From assembly GCA_963665785.1 (NCBI GenBank), contig OY762456.1:682001-746000 (forward strand): DNA of 64,000 nt, read 5' to 3'. This DNA comes from UBA7455 sp026713185 (GTDB lineage Bacteria; Pseudomonadota; Gammaproteobacteria; Pseudomonadales; Azotimanducaceae). Under the pieces are notes generated by a model. It was not told where the DNA came from and ran no database searches. It saw nothing but the letters and a program-made list of their open reading frames with translations. Shown here in pieces: positions 17,696-26,640 of the stretch (positions within the stretch are counted from its first letter, which is position 1; each line of letters opens with the position of its first letter). Both the position numbers and the translations under genes were made by a program.

Positions 17696-18565
17696 TTAAA
17701 CAGTAAGGCGCACCATACTAGAATCCTGCCTGGGAATCTCATCGGCGCCCAGGCGCCAACTAACGGGCGTCTCGCCCACCACTGAGAAACGATGACCCTC
17801 CCGGTCCTGTGGCCAGTAGTCCCACAGGACGTGGTGCAAGGCGCAGCGGTTGTCCCAGATGGCTATGGCGTTCTCGCTCCAACGGAAGCGGCACTGGAAG
17901 TCAACTCGCTCGGTATGATCCAGGAGGAATTCGAGGAGCGCCTTGCCTTCATCCTTGGGTAGATCATTGATGCTTTTCGTATAGGCCCGGTCAACGTACA
18001 GTACCGGGCGACCCGAATCCACGTGCTTGCGAACGATCGGATGATTGTTCTCCGGCCAGGCGCCTGACTCGTTGGCCCCGAACCGACGATACGATTCCTC
18101 GGCCGAATGCAGCGCGGTAAGTCCGTCAAGCATGACCTTCATTCGATCTGATAGCGCCGTGTAGGCCGCACAAAGGCTGGCGAACAGCGTATCGCCGCCG
18201 ACAGGCGGGATCTTGTGCAGTTGCAGGATGCTTGCCTGAGGCGGCAGAGCATCAGAGGAACCATCCGAATGCCATTGACTACCCGCAACGACCCGGGAGT
18301 CCTTGTTGGTGCTCATACGCAAAAGACCAGGGTACTCTGCAGATTTGTGGCGGTATGAAGGACCTGGGTGGATTTCTCCGAACTTTCTCGCAAGCGCCAT
18401 ATGCTGCTCTGGTGAAAGCACGGGCTGGTCGCGAAAAAAAACGACACTGTAGGCTGTGAAGACCCGGAAAAGCTCGGTGAATTGAGTATCATCCAGCTCG
18501 ATAAGGTTGGCGCCATGGATTTCGGCGCCGAACGCAGGGGTGAGGGGATCAATCGCCAGGGTCAT
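17696..18565 (-). CDS. TauD/TfdA-family 2-oxoglutarate-dependent dioxygenase
   Basis: 289 residues from ATG 18565, where MTLAIDPLTPAFGAEIHGANL matches the family's start; a TTG at 18619 would extend it by 18 poor residues. The iron ligands are visible as QWHSDGSSD (HxD) near residue 95 and the distal His in NRCALHHVLWDYWPQDREGHR, whose last Arg binds 2-oxoglutarate. It uses O2 and 2-oxoglutarate to hydroxylate or cleave a small substrate (taurine, 2,4-D or similar; unknown here). It forms a two-gene operon with the PhyH-type gene upstream. Confidence 0.93.
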   Translation of the reverse strand: MTLAIDPLTPAFGAEIHGANLIELDDTQFTELFRVFTAYSVVFFRDQPVLSPEQHMALARKFGEIHPGPSYRHKSAEYPGLLRMSTNKDSRVVAGSQWHSDGSSDALPPQASILQLHKIPPVGGDTLFASLCAAYTALSDRMKVMLDGLTALHSAEESYRRFGANESGAWPENNHPIVRKHVDSGRPVLYVDRAYTKSINDLPKDEGKALLEFLLDHTERVDFQCRFRWSENAIAIWDNRCALHHVLWDYWPQDREGHRFSVVGETPVSWRLGADEIPRQDSSMVRLTV

Positions 18566-18625
18566 AGACGTGCCTGTCGCTGGAAGCGGAGCCTGAACTG
18601 GCTTTCCCCTGACCTGCAAGTGCGG

Positions 18626-19513
18626 TCAGGCGAACGGATCGGTGCCGGGAAGCATATGCACGTCCTTCTCCGCCCGGGTTTTGGGGTTATGCTGCCCCAT
18701 GGGATAGGTTTGATCGAGACCGAGCAGGTGCTCCAGTCCAGGATGTCGCTCGAGCATGTCCGGGGGGACGTCGTCCCACGTGTTTATCTTCTGCATGTGG
18801 CGGCGCATCCATACCTGGACGAGCGTGACGCGTAAGCCCAACCGCTTTCGTGGCGACGAGCCGTGCCACACGCCGCCGTGCCAGATCGCGAGCGATCCCG
18901 CCTTGCCGGTGAGGTGGACCCAGTGATACGGCGTATTCTCCGGGTTATTTTCGTGCGGCAGGACGGCGCGACCGTTGCGAAAGCTGCCCGGCACGAGGAT
19001 CGTGGGGCCATCGTCAGCATCTATGTAGTCAGTGGTCAGCCACGACGCATTGCACAACTGCGCCACTTGCCCCATGCCGAGGGCAATGCCGTGCTGGTCG
19101 CTGTGCAGATGAAAGTAGTCCTTCGTCTGCGCCTTGACGATCGAAGTGAGGCCCGCGAGCATGGCGCTGCGGCCGAGCAGGAATTGGATCAGGGCGAGGC
19201 CGGCTGGGTTCATTGCGGCCTCGGCGAAGACGTCGTCCTCCTTCATGAGCGACCAGGAGTTGCCTCCTATCTTCTCGGTGGTCTCCGCAGTGCGCCAGTC
19301 GCCGAGCTTGATCCCGTTACGCTGCTCGCACACCCGCATGATCGCATCGCGCAGGCGCCCGGTCCACTGCTCGTCGATGCCAAGTTTCTCCGGCGGTACG
19401 ACGGTGAAGCCGTACGCAGCAAGGTCGAGCGCGTGCTCCTTGAGCCCGTGCTCGTCGATTTCCTTCATGATCGCGTCGAGATGTGGCGAACTGCCGAGAG
19501 CTGCGATGTCCAT
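18626..19513 (-). CDS. phytanoyl-CoA dioxygenase (PhyH) family protein
   Basis: 295 residues behind an excellent Shine-Dalgarno (aaggaggt). The iron-site pattern FHLHSDQHGIALG (HxD) appears near residue 135, and the distal His region is LAIWHGGVWHGSSPRKRLGLRVTL with the 2-oxoglutarate-binding Arg. N-terminal YGFTVVPPEKLG is typical of the family. Non-haem Fe(II)/2-oxoglutarate hydroxylase; substrate not deducible. Base composition is GC-rich like the esterase at 16124. It ends just before the TauD-type gene, with which it is probably co-expressed. Confidence 0.9.
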   Translation of the reverse strand: MDIAALGSSPHLDAIMKEIDEHGLKEHALDLAAYGFTVVPPEKLGIDEQWTGRLRDAIMRVCEQRNGIKLGDWRTAETTEKIGGNSWSLMKEDDVFAEAAMNPAGLALIQFLLGRSAMLAGLTSIVKAQTKDYFHLHSDQHGIALGMGQVAQLCNASWLTTDYIDADDGPTILVPGSFRNGRAVLPHENNPENTPYHWVHLTGKAGSLAIWHGGVWHGSSPRKRLGLRVTLVQVWMRRHMQKINTWDDVPPDMLERHPGLEHLLGLDQTYPMGQHNPKTRAEKDVHMLPGTDPFA

Positions 19514-19536
19514 CTTACTTTACCTCCTTCGATACA

Positions 19537-20540
19537 CTACATCTCATAGGTAAACTCTACGCCATAGGACCTGGGCTGCATGTAGACTTGATAAGCCTCT
19601 GCAAGAGATCGCTCCTCGAACATGAGGCTATCGTCATTTGCCAGATTTTTACCAAACAGGGCCAGCCGCCATTGGTTCTGGTTTGCATCCCGTATCGTCA
19701 CACGCATATTGCCAACGTTGCGTGGAGGAATCCGGTATACATTATTCGCATCGGAAAAGGATTCGTCCTGACCCATCCAGTCGAGGCGTATATCCCCTTC
19801 AATTCCATCGACTATAGGGAACGCGTAGGTGACTGAAGCGTTCCATTTCCATTCAGTAGCATCGGGGATTTTCGTATTCGGCGCCGGGGCATTATCGACT
19901 TCTGCTTCAAGATAACGGGCACCCAACTGCAAGGAAAGATTCTCTGTGACAGCCACCAAGGCACTCGCCTCAATGCCTTTGCTGTACGCATCACCGGAAT
20001 TTCTATGGTACGGAAGCCTTGGGGTTTGGGGACAATGGGCTCCGCATAGACTGTAGAGTAACGTGTCTGTCCAATCAAAATAGAACACGGACCCTGTAAG
20101 GCGAATGTTGTCTGATATAGTGACCTTCGCGCCCAACTCGTAATTGACCACTTCATCACCGTCAAAGAACATTTTTGTCTGTAGATCTGCGATCGACTCG
20201 GAAACCGGTATCTCTGCGCCATCCCAATTTGTATATATTCCTGAGACACCACCCAAGCCTTCTGCAATAATTTCCAGTAGGCCTATATTATAATCGATAG
20301 CGCCGTTGTATTGGCCAGGACGGAATCCGGTACTGACGATGCCGAAATACATCATGCCGTCAGTTGGACGCCAGGTAAGACTGACCCTCGGTGTCACCAC
20401 CTGGTCATCTGTTCCAGTGCCCGTAAGATGGAACTGTTGCTGCAGATCTGTGTATCGCATACCAGCGCCGAGTTCCCAGGTATCGGTCAGCTCGTAACTG
20501 ACGTCGCCAAATAACGCCATTTCTTCGAGGGTATTTCTAG
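19537..20540 (-). pseudogene. TonB-dependent receptor, C-terminal beta-barrel part (split gene)
   Basis: Receptor homology starts abruptly at RNTLEEMALFGDVSYELTD, reading away from the inserted element, and continues through barrel strands (TPRVSLTWRPTDGMMYFGIVSTGFRPG, DAYSKGIEASALVAVTENLSL) to a C-terminus YGVEFTYEM whose alternating pattern ends in a hydrophobic residue, as outer-membrane barrels do. Upstream codons in this frame belong to the element. Joined to 22361-24119 with one copy of the 6-base repeat, the frame is exact (2763 bases, 920 residues). Confidence 0.9.
20535..20540. repeat. target-site duplication, left copy (ttctag)
   Basis: The six bases immediately left of the inserted element are identical to 22355-22360 on its right side. 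Only the inner ctag/tctag may be the true duplication, because up to two bases could be chance. Receptor codons resume on each side. Confidence 0.8.
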
Positions 20541-22354
20541 CGAGGCTTCGCCTCAGACCGACGAGACATGTAACGTTCGATCCTGATGGCAGTTGAGACG
20601 GACCCCGGTCGCTGTTCCCTCTGCGGCATGAAGCCGCGTTTATAGTCGCACAATGGCGTCGGTGGCCATACAATGGCCGATGGGGAACTCATCGACCGGA
20701 GTCCAAGCCATGAGTGTAGCACGAAACGCCGCCGAAGTATTAAACACCCACACCACGTTGACGCTTGAATGCATTGATCGGATGTATCTCAACGTCTATG
20801 TACCGATACTGCAAACCGGTGCCGGTACGTCGTATTTCTTTCGCAAGATTCGTGGCAATCCGGTACCCTCGTCGGCGTTGATGGCGCCGATGACCCGAGG
20901 CTTTGTCCGTGCCATTGAGCGCTATGCCGAGCAGCAGGCGATTGATGTAGTCCGGTTTCGACGCGGCGAGCGCAAGGATGAACGCACGCAGATGTATCTG
21001 CGCGAATGGTCCGGTGGCGAGGGCGTGCTGTATATCGGTAAGGCGCAGGAGAAAGCCCGCGTGCTGCGCACCGAGCGCCGGCAGCATCCAGACAGTGGCC
21101 TCCACTACCCGTGGTTGACCGACTCGACCGCGATGGTCAACCATTACTATTGCTACGCGGTGGACGCAGATTTCGGCCCGTTGTTCATCAAGTTCTGCTC
21201 GTACTTTCCGTACAACGCCAAACTGTGCATCAACGGTCATGAGTATCTCAAGTGCCAGCTCGCCAAGCGGGGTGTTGACTTTGAGGCTTTGGATAACGGC
21301 ATCCTGAGGTGCGCGGACCCGGCGCTGATGCAGCAGTTGGCCGATGAACTCACTTCAGCGAAGATCGACGGCTTGTTGCGCAAGTGGTTGGCGCGCCTGC
21401 CACATCCCTTTTCCAGCAGCGATCGCGAAGACGGTATTCGCTATCAGCTTTCGGTGCTGCAAGCCGAATTTGCCCTCACCCAGGTGTTCGACCGGCCCGT
21501 CCAGGGACGGGTCTTGTTCGAAGAGATCATGCGCGAGAACCTGGACTTGGGCCGCCCCGACCACGTACAGTTGATCTTTAATCGTCGCGTTACCAAACGC
21601 ACCCCTTCGCGGTATCGAACCCGCGTTATTACCGACGGGGTTATCCCGTCGCTGCATGTGGACTACAAACACTCGCGCATCAAGCAGTATCACAAGGAAG
21701 GACGCGCCCTGCGCACCGAGACTGTGATCAACGATACCTACGACTTTGATGTTGGCAGACGGCTATGCAACCTTGATGAGTTAAAACGAATCGGCTTTGC
21801 CGCCAACCGACGCCTGTTGCGCGTCCAACGCATCAGCCATGACTGCGCCATCGGAGCCGAGAAATTCGACGATTTGCATCGTCCGTGGGTGGTCGACGGA
21901 CAACGGGCTTCGGCGTTGCGCTTCGGCGACCCTCGGGTACAGGCGTTGCTGGTCGCGTTGGTCTCTTTCCGGGTCCTGCCCGACGGCTTCCAAAACCGCC
22001 AATTGCGCGAGATGGTGGCGCCACTGCTCGGGCTTTCGGTAAACGAGTACAACCAAGGTCGCATGACCTACGACCTGCGGCGACTGCGACTCCGCGGTCT
22101 CATAGAGCGCATCCCCTACAGCCACCGCTACACCGTCACCGACGCTGGTCTGCGTGCTGCCCTGTGCTACCATCGAACCTACGCCCGCGTGCTGCGCCCC
22201 GCGCTCTCTGTCGCCTTTGACGCGTCGGCCCAATCGGCCACTCGCCTCAATCGCGCCATTAACGCCTTTGACACCGAAATACAACGACTATGGGAGGGAC
22301 GTGGCCTCGCCGCATAAATTTGACTCAACTGTAAAGCAAAATGCCACTCAAGGA
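20541..22354 (+). mobile_element. 1.8 kb single-gene insertion element of unassigned type
   Basis: The segment interrupts the TonB-receptor gene. The word ttctag is present at both edges (20535-20540 and 22355-22360), and deleting the segment plus one copy restores the codons PANAPRNTLEEMALFGD without a gap. The left edge begins with a small hairpin (GAGGC-ttc-GCCTC, 20542-20554). Two more hairpins (20623-20637 and 20664-20678) precede the gene. A gapped similarity exists between 20580-20595 and the reverse complement of 22336-22355 (both begin ATCCT...TGGCA), possibly imperfect end repeats. One gene, 20710-22317, occupies most of it. Confidence 0.85.
20710..22317 (+). CDS. uncharacterised protein of a mobile element (535 aa)
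   Basis: Starts at ATG 20710 (MSVARNAAEVLNTH); an in-frame ATG at 20653 is less likely. No DDE, HUH, serine- or tyrosine-recombinase motif is recognisable. Visible blocks are LECIDRMYLNVYVPILQTG (residues 15-35), GVLYIGKAQEKARVLRTERR (~100), HYYCYAVDADFGPLFIKFCS (~140), FPYNAKLCINGHEYLKCQLA (~165), HVDYKHSRIKQYHKEGRALR (~315), TETVINDTYDFD, and a C-terminal winged-helix-like stretch MTYDLRRLRLRGLIERIPYS with DAGLRAALCYHRTY. From memory, similar proteins are common as unannotated, repeated genes in environmental bacteria. I infer it drives or assists its element's mobility; no known function. Confidence 0.85.
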   Translation: MSVARNAAEVLNTHTTLTLECIDRMYLNVYVPILQTGAGTSYFFRKIRGNPVPSSALMAPMTRGFVRAIERYAEQQAIDVVRFRRGERKDERTQMYLREWSGGEGVLYIGKAQEKARVLRTERRQHPDSGLHYPWLTDSTAMVNHYYCYAVDADFGPLFIKFCSYFPYNAKLCINGHEYLKCQLAKRGVDFEALDNGILRCADPALMQQLADELTSAKIDGLLRKWLARLPHPFSSSDREDGIRYQLSVLQAEFALTQVFDRPVQGRVLFEEIMRENLDLGRPDHVQLIFNRRVTKRTPSRYRTRVITDGVIPSLHVDYKHSRIKQYHKEGRALRTETVINDTYDFDVGRRLCNLDELKRIGFAANRRLLRVQRISHDCAIGAEKFDDLHRPWVVDGQRASALRFGDPRVQALLVALVSFRVLPDGFQNRQLREMVAPLLGLSVNEYNQGRMTYDLRRLRLRGLIERIPYSHRYTVTDAGLRAALCYHRTYARVLRPALSVAFDASAQSATRLNRAINAFDTEIQRLWEGRGLAA

Positions 22355-22360
22355 TTCTAG
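22355..22360. repeat. target-site duplication, right copy (ttctag)
   Basis: Right-hand partner of 20535-20540. To its right the receptor gene continues on the minus strand (codons for PANAPR); to its left the sequence belongs to the element. Confidence 0.8.
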
Positions 22361-24119
22361 GCGCATTTGCCGGAGCCTCAAGACCTACCTCATAATCAGG
22401 CCGATACTGCTCAACGGCTGGGACCAGAGTAAAGGGTAGATGTCTGCGAGTGTTTTCATCGCTTTCCTTGTAATAAAAGCCTGCTATCCAATTAAAAAGA
22501 CCATCCGTAGTGGAAACCGCACGAAACTCCTGCACAAAGCGATCTGTTTCGATAAAGTTCACTTGGGAAAGACTCGTCATATTAAACACATTGGCAGGAT
22601 TCGGATCCCAGGGGATGGGCGCGGTGTCATCGCCGACCGGAGGTAAAATGAGATTTCTTATTCGTGTTGTACGCCAGTCAAAAAACTGCAAAAAAAACTG
22701 ACTATATTCATTCGTATACTGCGCTTGCCGATCTATCTGGGAAGTGGAAGAAGTTACTGTCCCCCATGGGAACTCGTACTCAACCACCAGATTATACTGA
22801 TTTAATTCATCGAAGGATCCGATTGGAACTGGCGGTAGCGGTGGGGCCGTCTCGACAAAAAAGCGTCCTTGAGCCAGTGACAAGTTTTCCGTTTCTGATT
22901 CGATGCTATATACCGATGCTCTGAGCGACAAAAGATCTGAGGGCTGCCACAGAGCGGTTATCCTTCCCCCTTGATGCGTCTGGCCATTGACGTCTTCCTC
23001 AATTATGGTTGCCCCGCCATCTTCCACTCGGTCAAAATAGCCCGCCACCTTTGTAGAAAACCCCAAAATCCTGACGGCGAACTCGTCTTGAACCAAGGGA
23101 ATGTTAACCATCCCATTCACCTTGTAGCCGGAATCGTCGGACTGATCCATGCTGTTAACATTGGCCTGTATTTTATAAGTCGTCTGGTTGAGATCCGGCT
23201 TGTTGGAGATATATCGGATCGTTCCGGCCATCGAACTCTCACCGAACAGGGTTCCCTGGGGTCCTTTGAGAACCTCTACCCGTTCCAGATCGAACATCAC
23301 ACCGCTGATCTGCCGATTCGGCATTTGACCGGTGGTCACCGGCGTATCATCTATGTATATCGATGTGGTGGAGGCATTTTGCAGGCTCGGGTGATAACCT
23401 GATACGGATTCTATGCCCCGTATGCTGACGTTGGTTGTGGAAGAAGCATTTTGCGTAACAGTGAGACTGGGCATGGCCTGGGCCAGGTCCAGGAGGTCCA
23501 GAATACCCCTGTCTTCGATCATCTGCTCATTTACCACCGAAATGGCAATGGGCGTGTCCATCTCTGCTGTGTCACGGTATGTGGCCGTGACCACGATTTC
23601 TTCCAGGATTCGATTCTCTTTATCTTCTTGCGACGTATCCGCAGCGATGGCACTCCCGCCGGAAGTGGCGAATAGGGTGGTAGCGATGGCTGTGCCAATG
23701 CGTTTCAGCAGCGGTACTTTTGTGTCTAGCGGTGCTTTTGTGTCTGACAGGTTGTTCTTCATGGTGTTCTCCATTGGTTCCTCCACTCTGAAAGAAACCG
23801 TAACGACTTCTTCCAGGCTCAGACCGCCCACCAAAGGAGTACCCTCGAACATCTGTTCTAAAGCTTCCTGCACCGTAAACTGACCGTCAATGGCATTGGT
23901 GCGTACAGCGGTCACCTCATGGGTGCGAAATATCACCGGGTACCCGCTCTGCCAGGAGAGTTCCTTGAGGGCAACATCAGCCTGCGCTGCGGGTATCGCG
24001 AGCGCAAGGCGAATTTCCGCTATCCCCTCGTGAACATACAGGAGCATGGCCACACACAGACCCACCACCTGACAGTAACGTCCGATGAGCGGTTTCAAGT
24101 CTGTAGTACCCCCAGTCAT
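22361..24119 (-). pseudogene. TonB-dependent receptor with STN domain, N-terminal part (split gene)
   Basis: Starts at ATG 24119 behind aggggatttta. Residues ~36-110 form an STN (secretin/TonB short N-terminal) signalling domain (LAIPAAQADVALKELSWQSG ... FTVQEALEQMFEGTPL). A second signal-peptide-like hydrophobic stretch lies near 140-160. Then come a TonB-box-like ILEEIVVTAT and a plug domain (DLLDLAQAMPSLTV, SIRGIES, GPQGTLFGESSMAGTIRYIS). STN domains contact a FecR-type regulator, which is encoded next to it. Homology ends in codon 587 at the element. It cannot make a full barrel as arranged here. Confidence 0.9.
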
Positions 24120-24132
24120 TAAAATCCCCTAG
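24101..24132 (-). repeat. start-region repeat, copy at receptor gene
   Basis: The receptor's SD, ATG and first codons (minus strand: ctaggggattttaATGactggg then ggtactacag) recur with about 85% identity at 27738-27769, in front of the alcohol dehydrogenase gene on the same strand. Both copies contain an ATG at the corresponding place. Confidence 0.7.
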
Positions 24133-24167
24133 TGCTACATGAAAAAAACGATGCAGTACGCCGTAGT

Positions 24168-25223
24168 TTAATCCTTACCTTTAGACGTCAATGTCACCGT
24201 GGACTCGTCCGCGTACGCGACGTCGATACTGTACGTCGATTCGAGTACGCCGAACAGCCGATGAATCTCGCCGGTGGGAAACATGCCGCCAAACCTGACA
24301 TCACGCAGTTCCGCATCATCGAAGCGAATGTTCAGGTTGGTGTAACGGCTAACTTCCTCGATCACTTCATCGAGTGGCGTGTCGGTAAACTCGACCAGCC
24401 CGCGTTGCCAGGCAAGTCGTCTCTGCACTTCAGGCGCGGCTACCTGGGTAACTGGCTGTATGCTTTTCGCTGAATCGTTAAAATTCTGCCCGGCCTGGAG
24501 CAGGATCGGCGCGGCCAGCGGTGCTGGGCTGATCGGCGCACGCCCCTGCACGCGGTGTTGGGCTGCATCCAGTTGTTGATTGATGGCTACGCGGCCCTCG
24601 GTCACCATGACGCGGAACTCTTCATCCTGCAGCCGGACGACGAATGCGGTACCCAGGGCGAGCACTTCCCGGTCATTCGTACGCACGACGAAGGGCCGGT
24701 CGTCGTCATGTGACACTCGAAAGTAGGCTTCGCCCTGCTGCAGATGGATCGTTCTGCGCACTTTATCGTAGGCCACCGTAACGCGACTATTGGTGTTGAG
24801 CCGGACCAGGCTGCTGTCGGAGAGTTCCCTTTCGAGGTAGCCGCCGACCAGCGTGGTCAGCGGCCCATTGGTGTCGTTCTGGGCGGGCCACAACAGCACC
24901 AAAACGACGGCCAACAACAGGGCCGCAGCGACGCCGCTCACGCCAAGAACCCTGGTGGACCATCTACTCCTGATCGATGCATGTTCGATGGGTATGGTGT
25001 CGATGTCGGCGTCGGTCTTTTGCAGCGGGAAGTCGGCAAGTCGTTCCAGATCGATGGAGAGGTGCGCCAGGCGATTAATCTCTGCGGCGTGGCGCGGGCT
25101 GCGTTGCGTCCACTCACGAAAAAGCGCCAGTTCAGTGACTGAAAGCTCTCCGGTTTCCAGCCGGGTGATCCAGGTACTGGCCTCGGCGATGATGGTGTCA
25201 ACTTTTGAATGTACTTTTTTCAT
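24168..25223 (-). CDS. FecR-family anti-sigma/signal-transduction protein
   Basis: 351 residues from ATG 25223 (MKKVHSKVDTIIAEASTWIT), the family's N-terminus; a longer frame to 25313 overlaps the sigma gene. The order is an N-terminal DUF4880-like cytoplasmic part with WITRLETGELSVTELALFREW, a transmembrane segment near residue 105 (GVAAALLLAVVLVLLW), and a periplasmic FecR domain (VAYDKVRRTIHLQQGEAYFRVSHD...PFVVRTNDREVLALGTAFVV). A C-terminal STN-like region ends it. It should bind the receptor's STN domain and control the ECF sigma factor encoded upstream. Its receptor is disrupted. Confidence 0.93.
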   Translation of the reverse strand: MKKVHSKVDTIIAEASTWITRLETGELSVTELALFREWTQRSPRHAAEINRLAHLSIDLERLADFPLQKTDADIDTIPIEHASIRSRWSTRVLGVSGVAAALLLAVVLVLLWPAQNDTNGPLTTLVGGYLERELSDSSLVRLNTNSRVTVAYDKVRRTIHLQQGEAYFRVSHDDDRPFVVRTNDREVLALGTAFVVRLQDEEFRVMVTEGRVAINQQLDAAQHRVQGRAPISPAPLAAPILLQAGQNFNDSAKSIQPVTQVAAPEVQRRLAWQRGLVEFTDTPLDEVIEEVSRYTNLNIRFDDAELRDVRFGGMFPTGEIHRLFGVLESTYSIDVAYADESTVTLTSKGKD

Positions 25224-25245
25224 ATTGTGCTTCTTGTTACCCGAC

Positions 25246-25812
25246 TTACTGACGTTTGGGGAAATTGATGACGGGGTCGTTTTGTTGCTGTGTCGCCTCC
25301 TCGTTGAAGGCAAGCTCGGCGGCGCACCGCTTCAGTCCTGACGAAATGTGATTCTCTACCGTTTTGATGGAAATGTTCAACATACCCGCAATCTCCTGGT
25401 GCGAGTAGCCGTAGACTTTACGCATCACGAAAACCCGCTGGCACTGGGAAGGTAACCGGGCAATGACCTCGTCATACCGCGTGAGTCGCTCTTGATGGTC
25501 CATGATGTCATCAAGTGACCGTACGTCCGCGGTATAGTCATCCGGGCTGAAATCGGCGATGAAGTCGATCAGCGACCGGGATTTGCGCTCAAACCGCTTG
25601 CGTATGAGGTTACGCGCGATGCCGAACAGGAAGGCACTGGGATGCTGCACGTGCCGGTCCTTCGCCGCCTCGAGGGAGCGCAGCATGGATTCCTGACAGA
25701 TGTCGTCGATGTCGTCGTCACTGTCGGTAAAGCGGTGCAGATAGCCGCGGAGCCGCGATTCGTGCTCTCGAAAAGCTTTCAGCAATCTGGTCTCGGCGGA
25801 GTCCTTCTTCAT
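25246..25812 (-). CDS. ECF-type RNA polymerase sigma factor (FecI-like)
   Basis: 188 residues with region 2 (LRGYLHRFTDSDDDIDDICQESMLRSLEA, AFLFGIARNLIRKRF) and region 4 (RYDEVIARLPSQCQRVFVMRKVYGYSHQEIAGMLNISIKTVENHISSGL), a typical helix-turn-helix. Gene order sigma, FecR, STN receptor on the minus strand matches Fec-type transenvelope signalling. It would activate transcription of the receptor gene when ligand binds; the ligand is unknown. Confidence 0.95.
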   Translation of the reverse strand: MKKDSAETRLLKAFREHESRLRGYLHRFTDSDDDIDDICQESMLRSLEAAKDRHVQHPSAFLFGIARNLIRKRFERKSRSLIDFIADFSPDDYTADVRSLDDIMDHQERLTRYDEVIARLPSQCQRVFVMRKVYGYSHQEIAGMLNISIKTVENHISSGLKRCAAELAFNEEATQQQNDPVINFPKRQ

Positions 25813-25888
25813 ACGATGAGGTTCATGTAATGCCGATCATTTACTATGTTGTCCAAGTATACAGTAATCCTGGAGGCGTATCGCGCGT

Positions 25889-26629
25889 TCATTCTTCGGG
25901 TCCGAAGCCAGGGTCGCTGAGGGCCTCGTCGGAGACCTTCGAAAAGGCGAGCCGTTCTGCTTCGTAGGGGGCGTCGACGACATGGGTCCTCTCGCCAAGA
26001 ATCATCGTTGCACGGCGCTCTCCGTAGGGAGGCCATTCGCCCAGCATCGGGCACGAGGGGTTGCCCGTCCGCGCGAAGGCTACCCAGGCATCCTGGACAG
26101 CTGCCGACAGCGCGTCGGCCGCTGGTCCCTCGCCGTAGCGCTGCGCGTGCTCCTCACAGCTCGAATGCGTTCCGAAGACGAATCCGCAATCGATATGGTG
26201 GGGCGCACCCATTGAACCGTCGGCGACGACGACGTCACCACGCCTGGCAAGTCTCGACCCATCGAACTCCGATCCGGAGCCCGAACCGAGGAGAAAAGCA
26301 CCGCCGTGTATCCACACCATCACCGGACGCTTCGCACCGTCGCACCCCGGTGTGTAGACATTCAGGTAGAGGCAGTCCTCATTCGGCGGTGGGGCGTTGC
26401 TGAACTGGTTTTTCTCGAAGCCCGGGAGCACGCGCTGAGGACACGGCGCACCAAAGGCATGGGCGGGCCGGACGCCATCCCAATTCGCCGGCGCCTCCGG
26501 GGGCATCCAGCGCAAAGGCCCGATCGGCGGGGCGGCATAGGGAATCCCGCGGAACATGACCGTCCCGTTCGGTGCTTCTTGTCCAGACAAGCGCCCCGCG
26601 CTCGTTGACACGATCGTGCCTTGGGTCAT
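25889..26629 (-). pseudogene. type-B carboxylesterase with catalytic core deleted
   Basis: A 246-codon open frame starting at ATG 26629. Its first ~135 residues are a normal esterase N-terminus (FRGIPYAAPPIGPLRW, EDCLYLNVYTP, WIHGGAFLLGSGSGS, LARRGDVVVA). It then jumps directly to GAPHHIDCGFVFGTHSS and AWVAFARTGNPSCPMLGEW at the C-terminus. The paralogue at 16124-17665 has 513 residues, so about 265 residues, including the GQSAGG nucleophile, are missing in frame. It cannot be a normal esterase. It lies 11 bases downstream of the alcohol dehydrogenase. Confidence 0.85.
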
Positions 26630-26640
26630 CGTATTTCCAC

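Noticed and set aside
20740..21240. 166-codon minus-strand frame inside the inserted element, considered as a second gene
   Set aside because: Overlaps the conserved 535-residue protein entirely and has no start signal or similarity.
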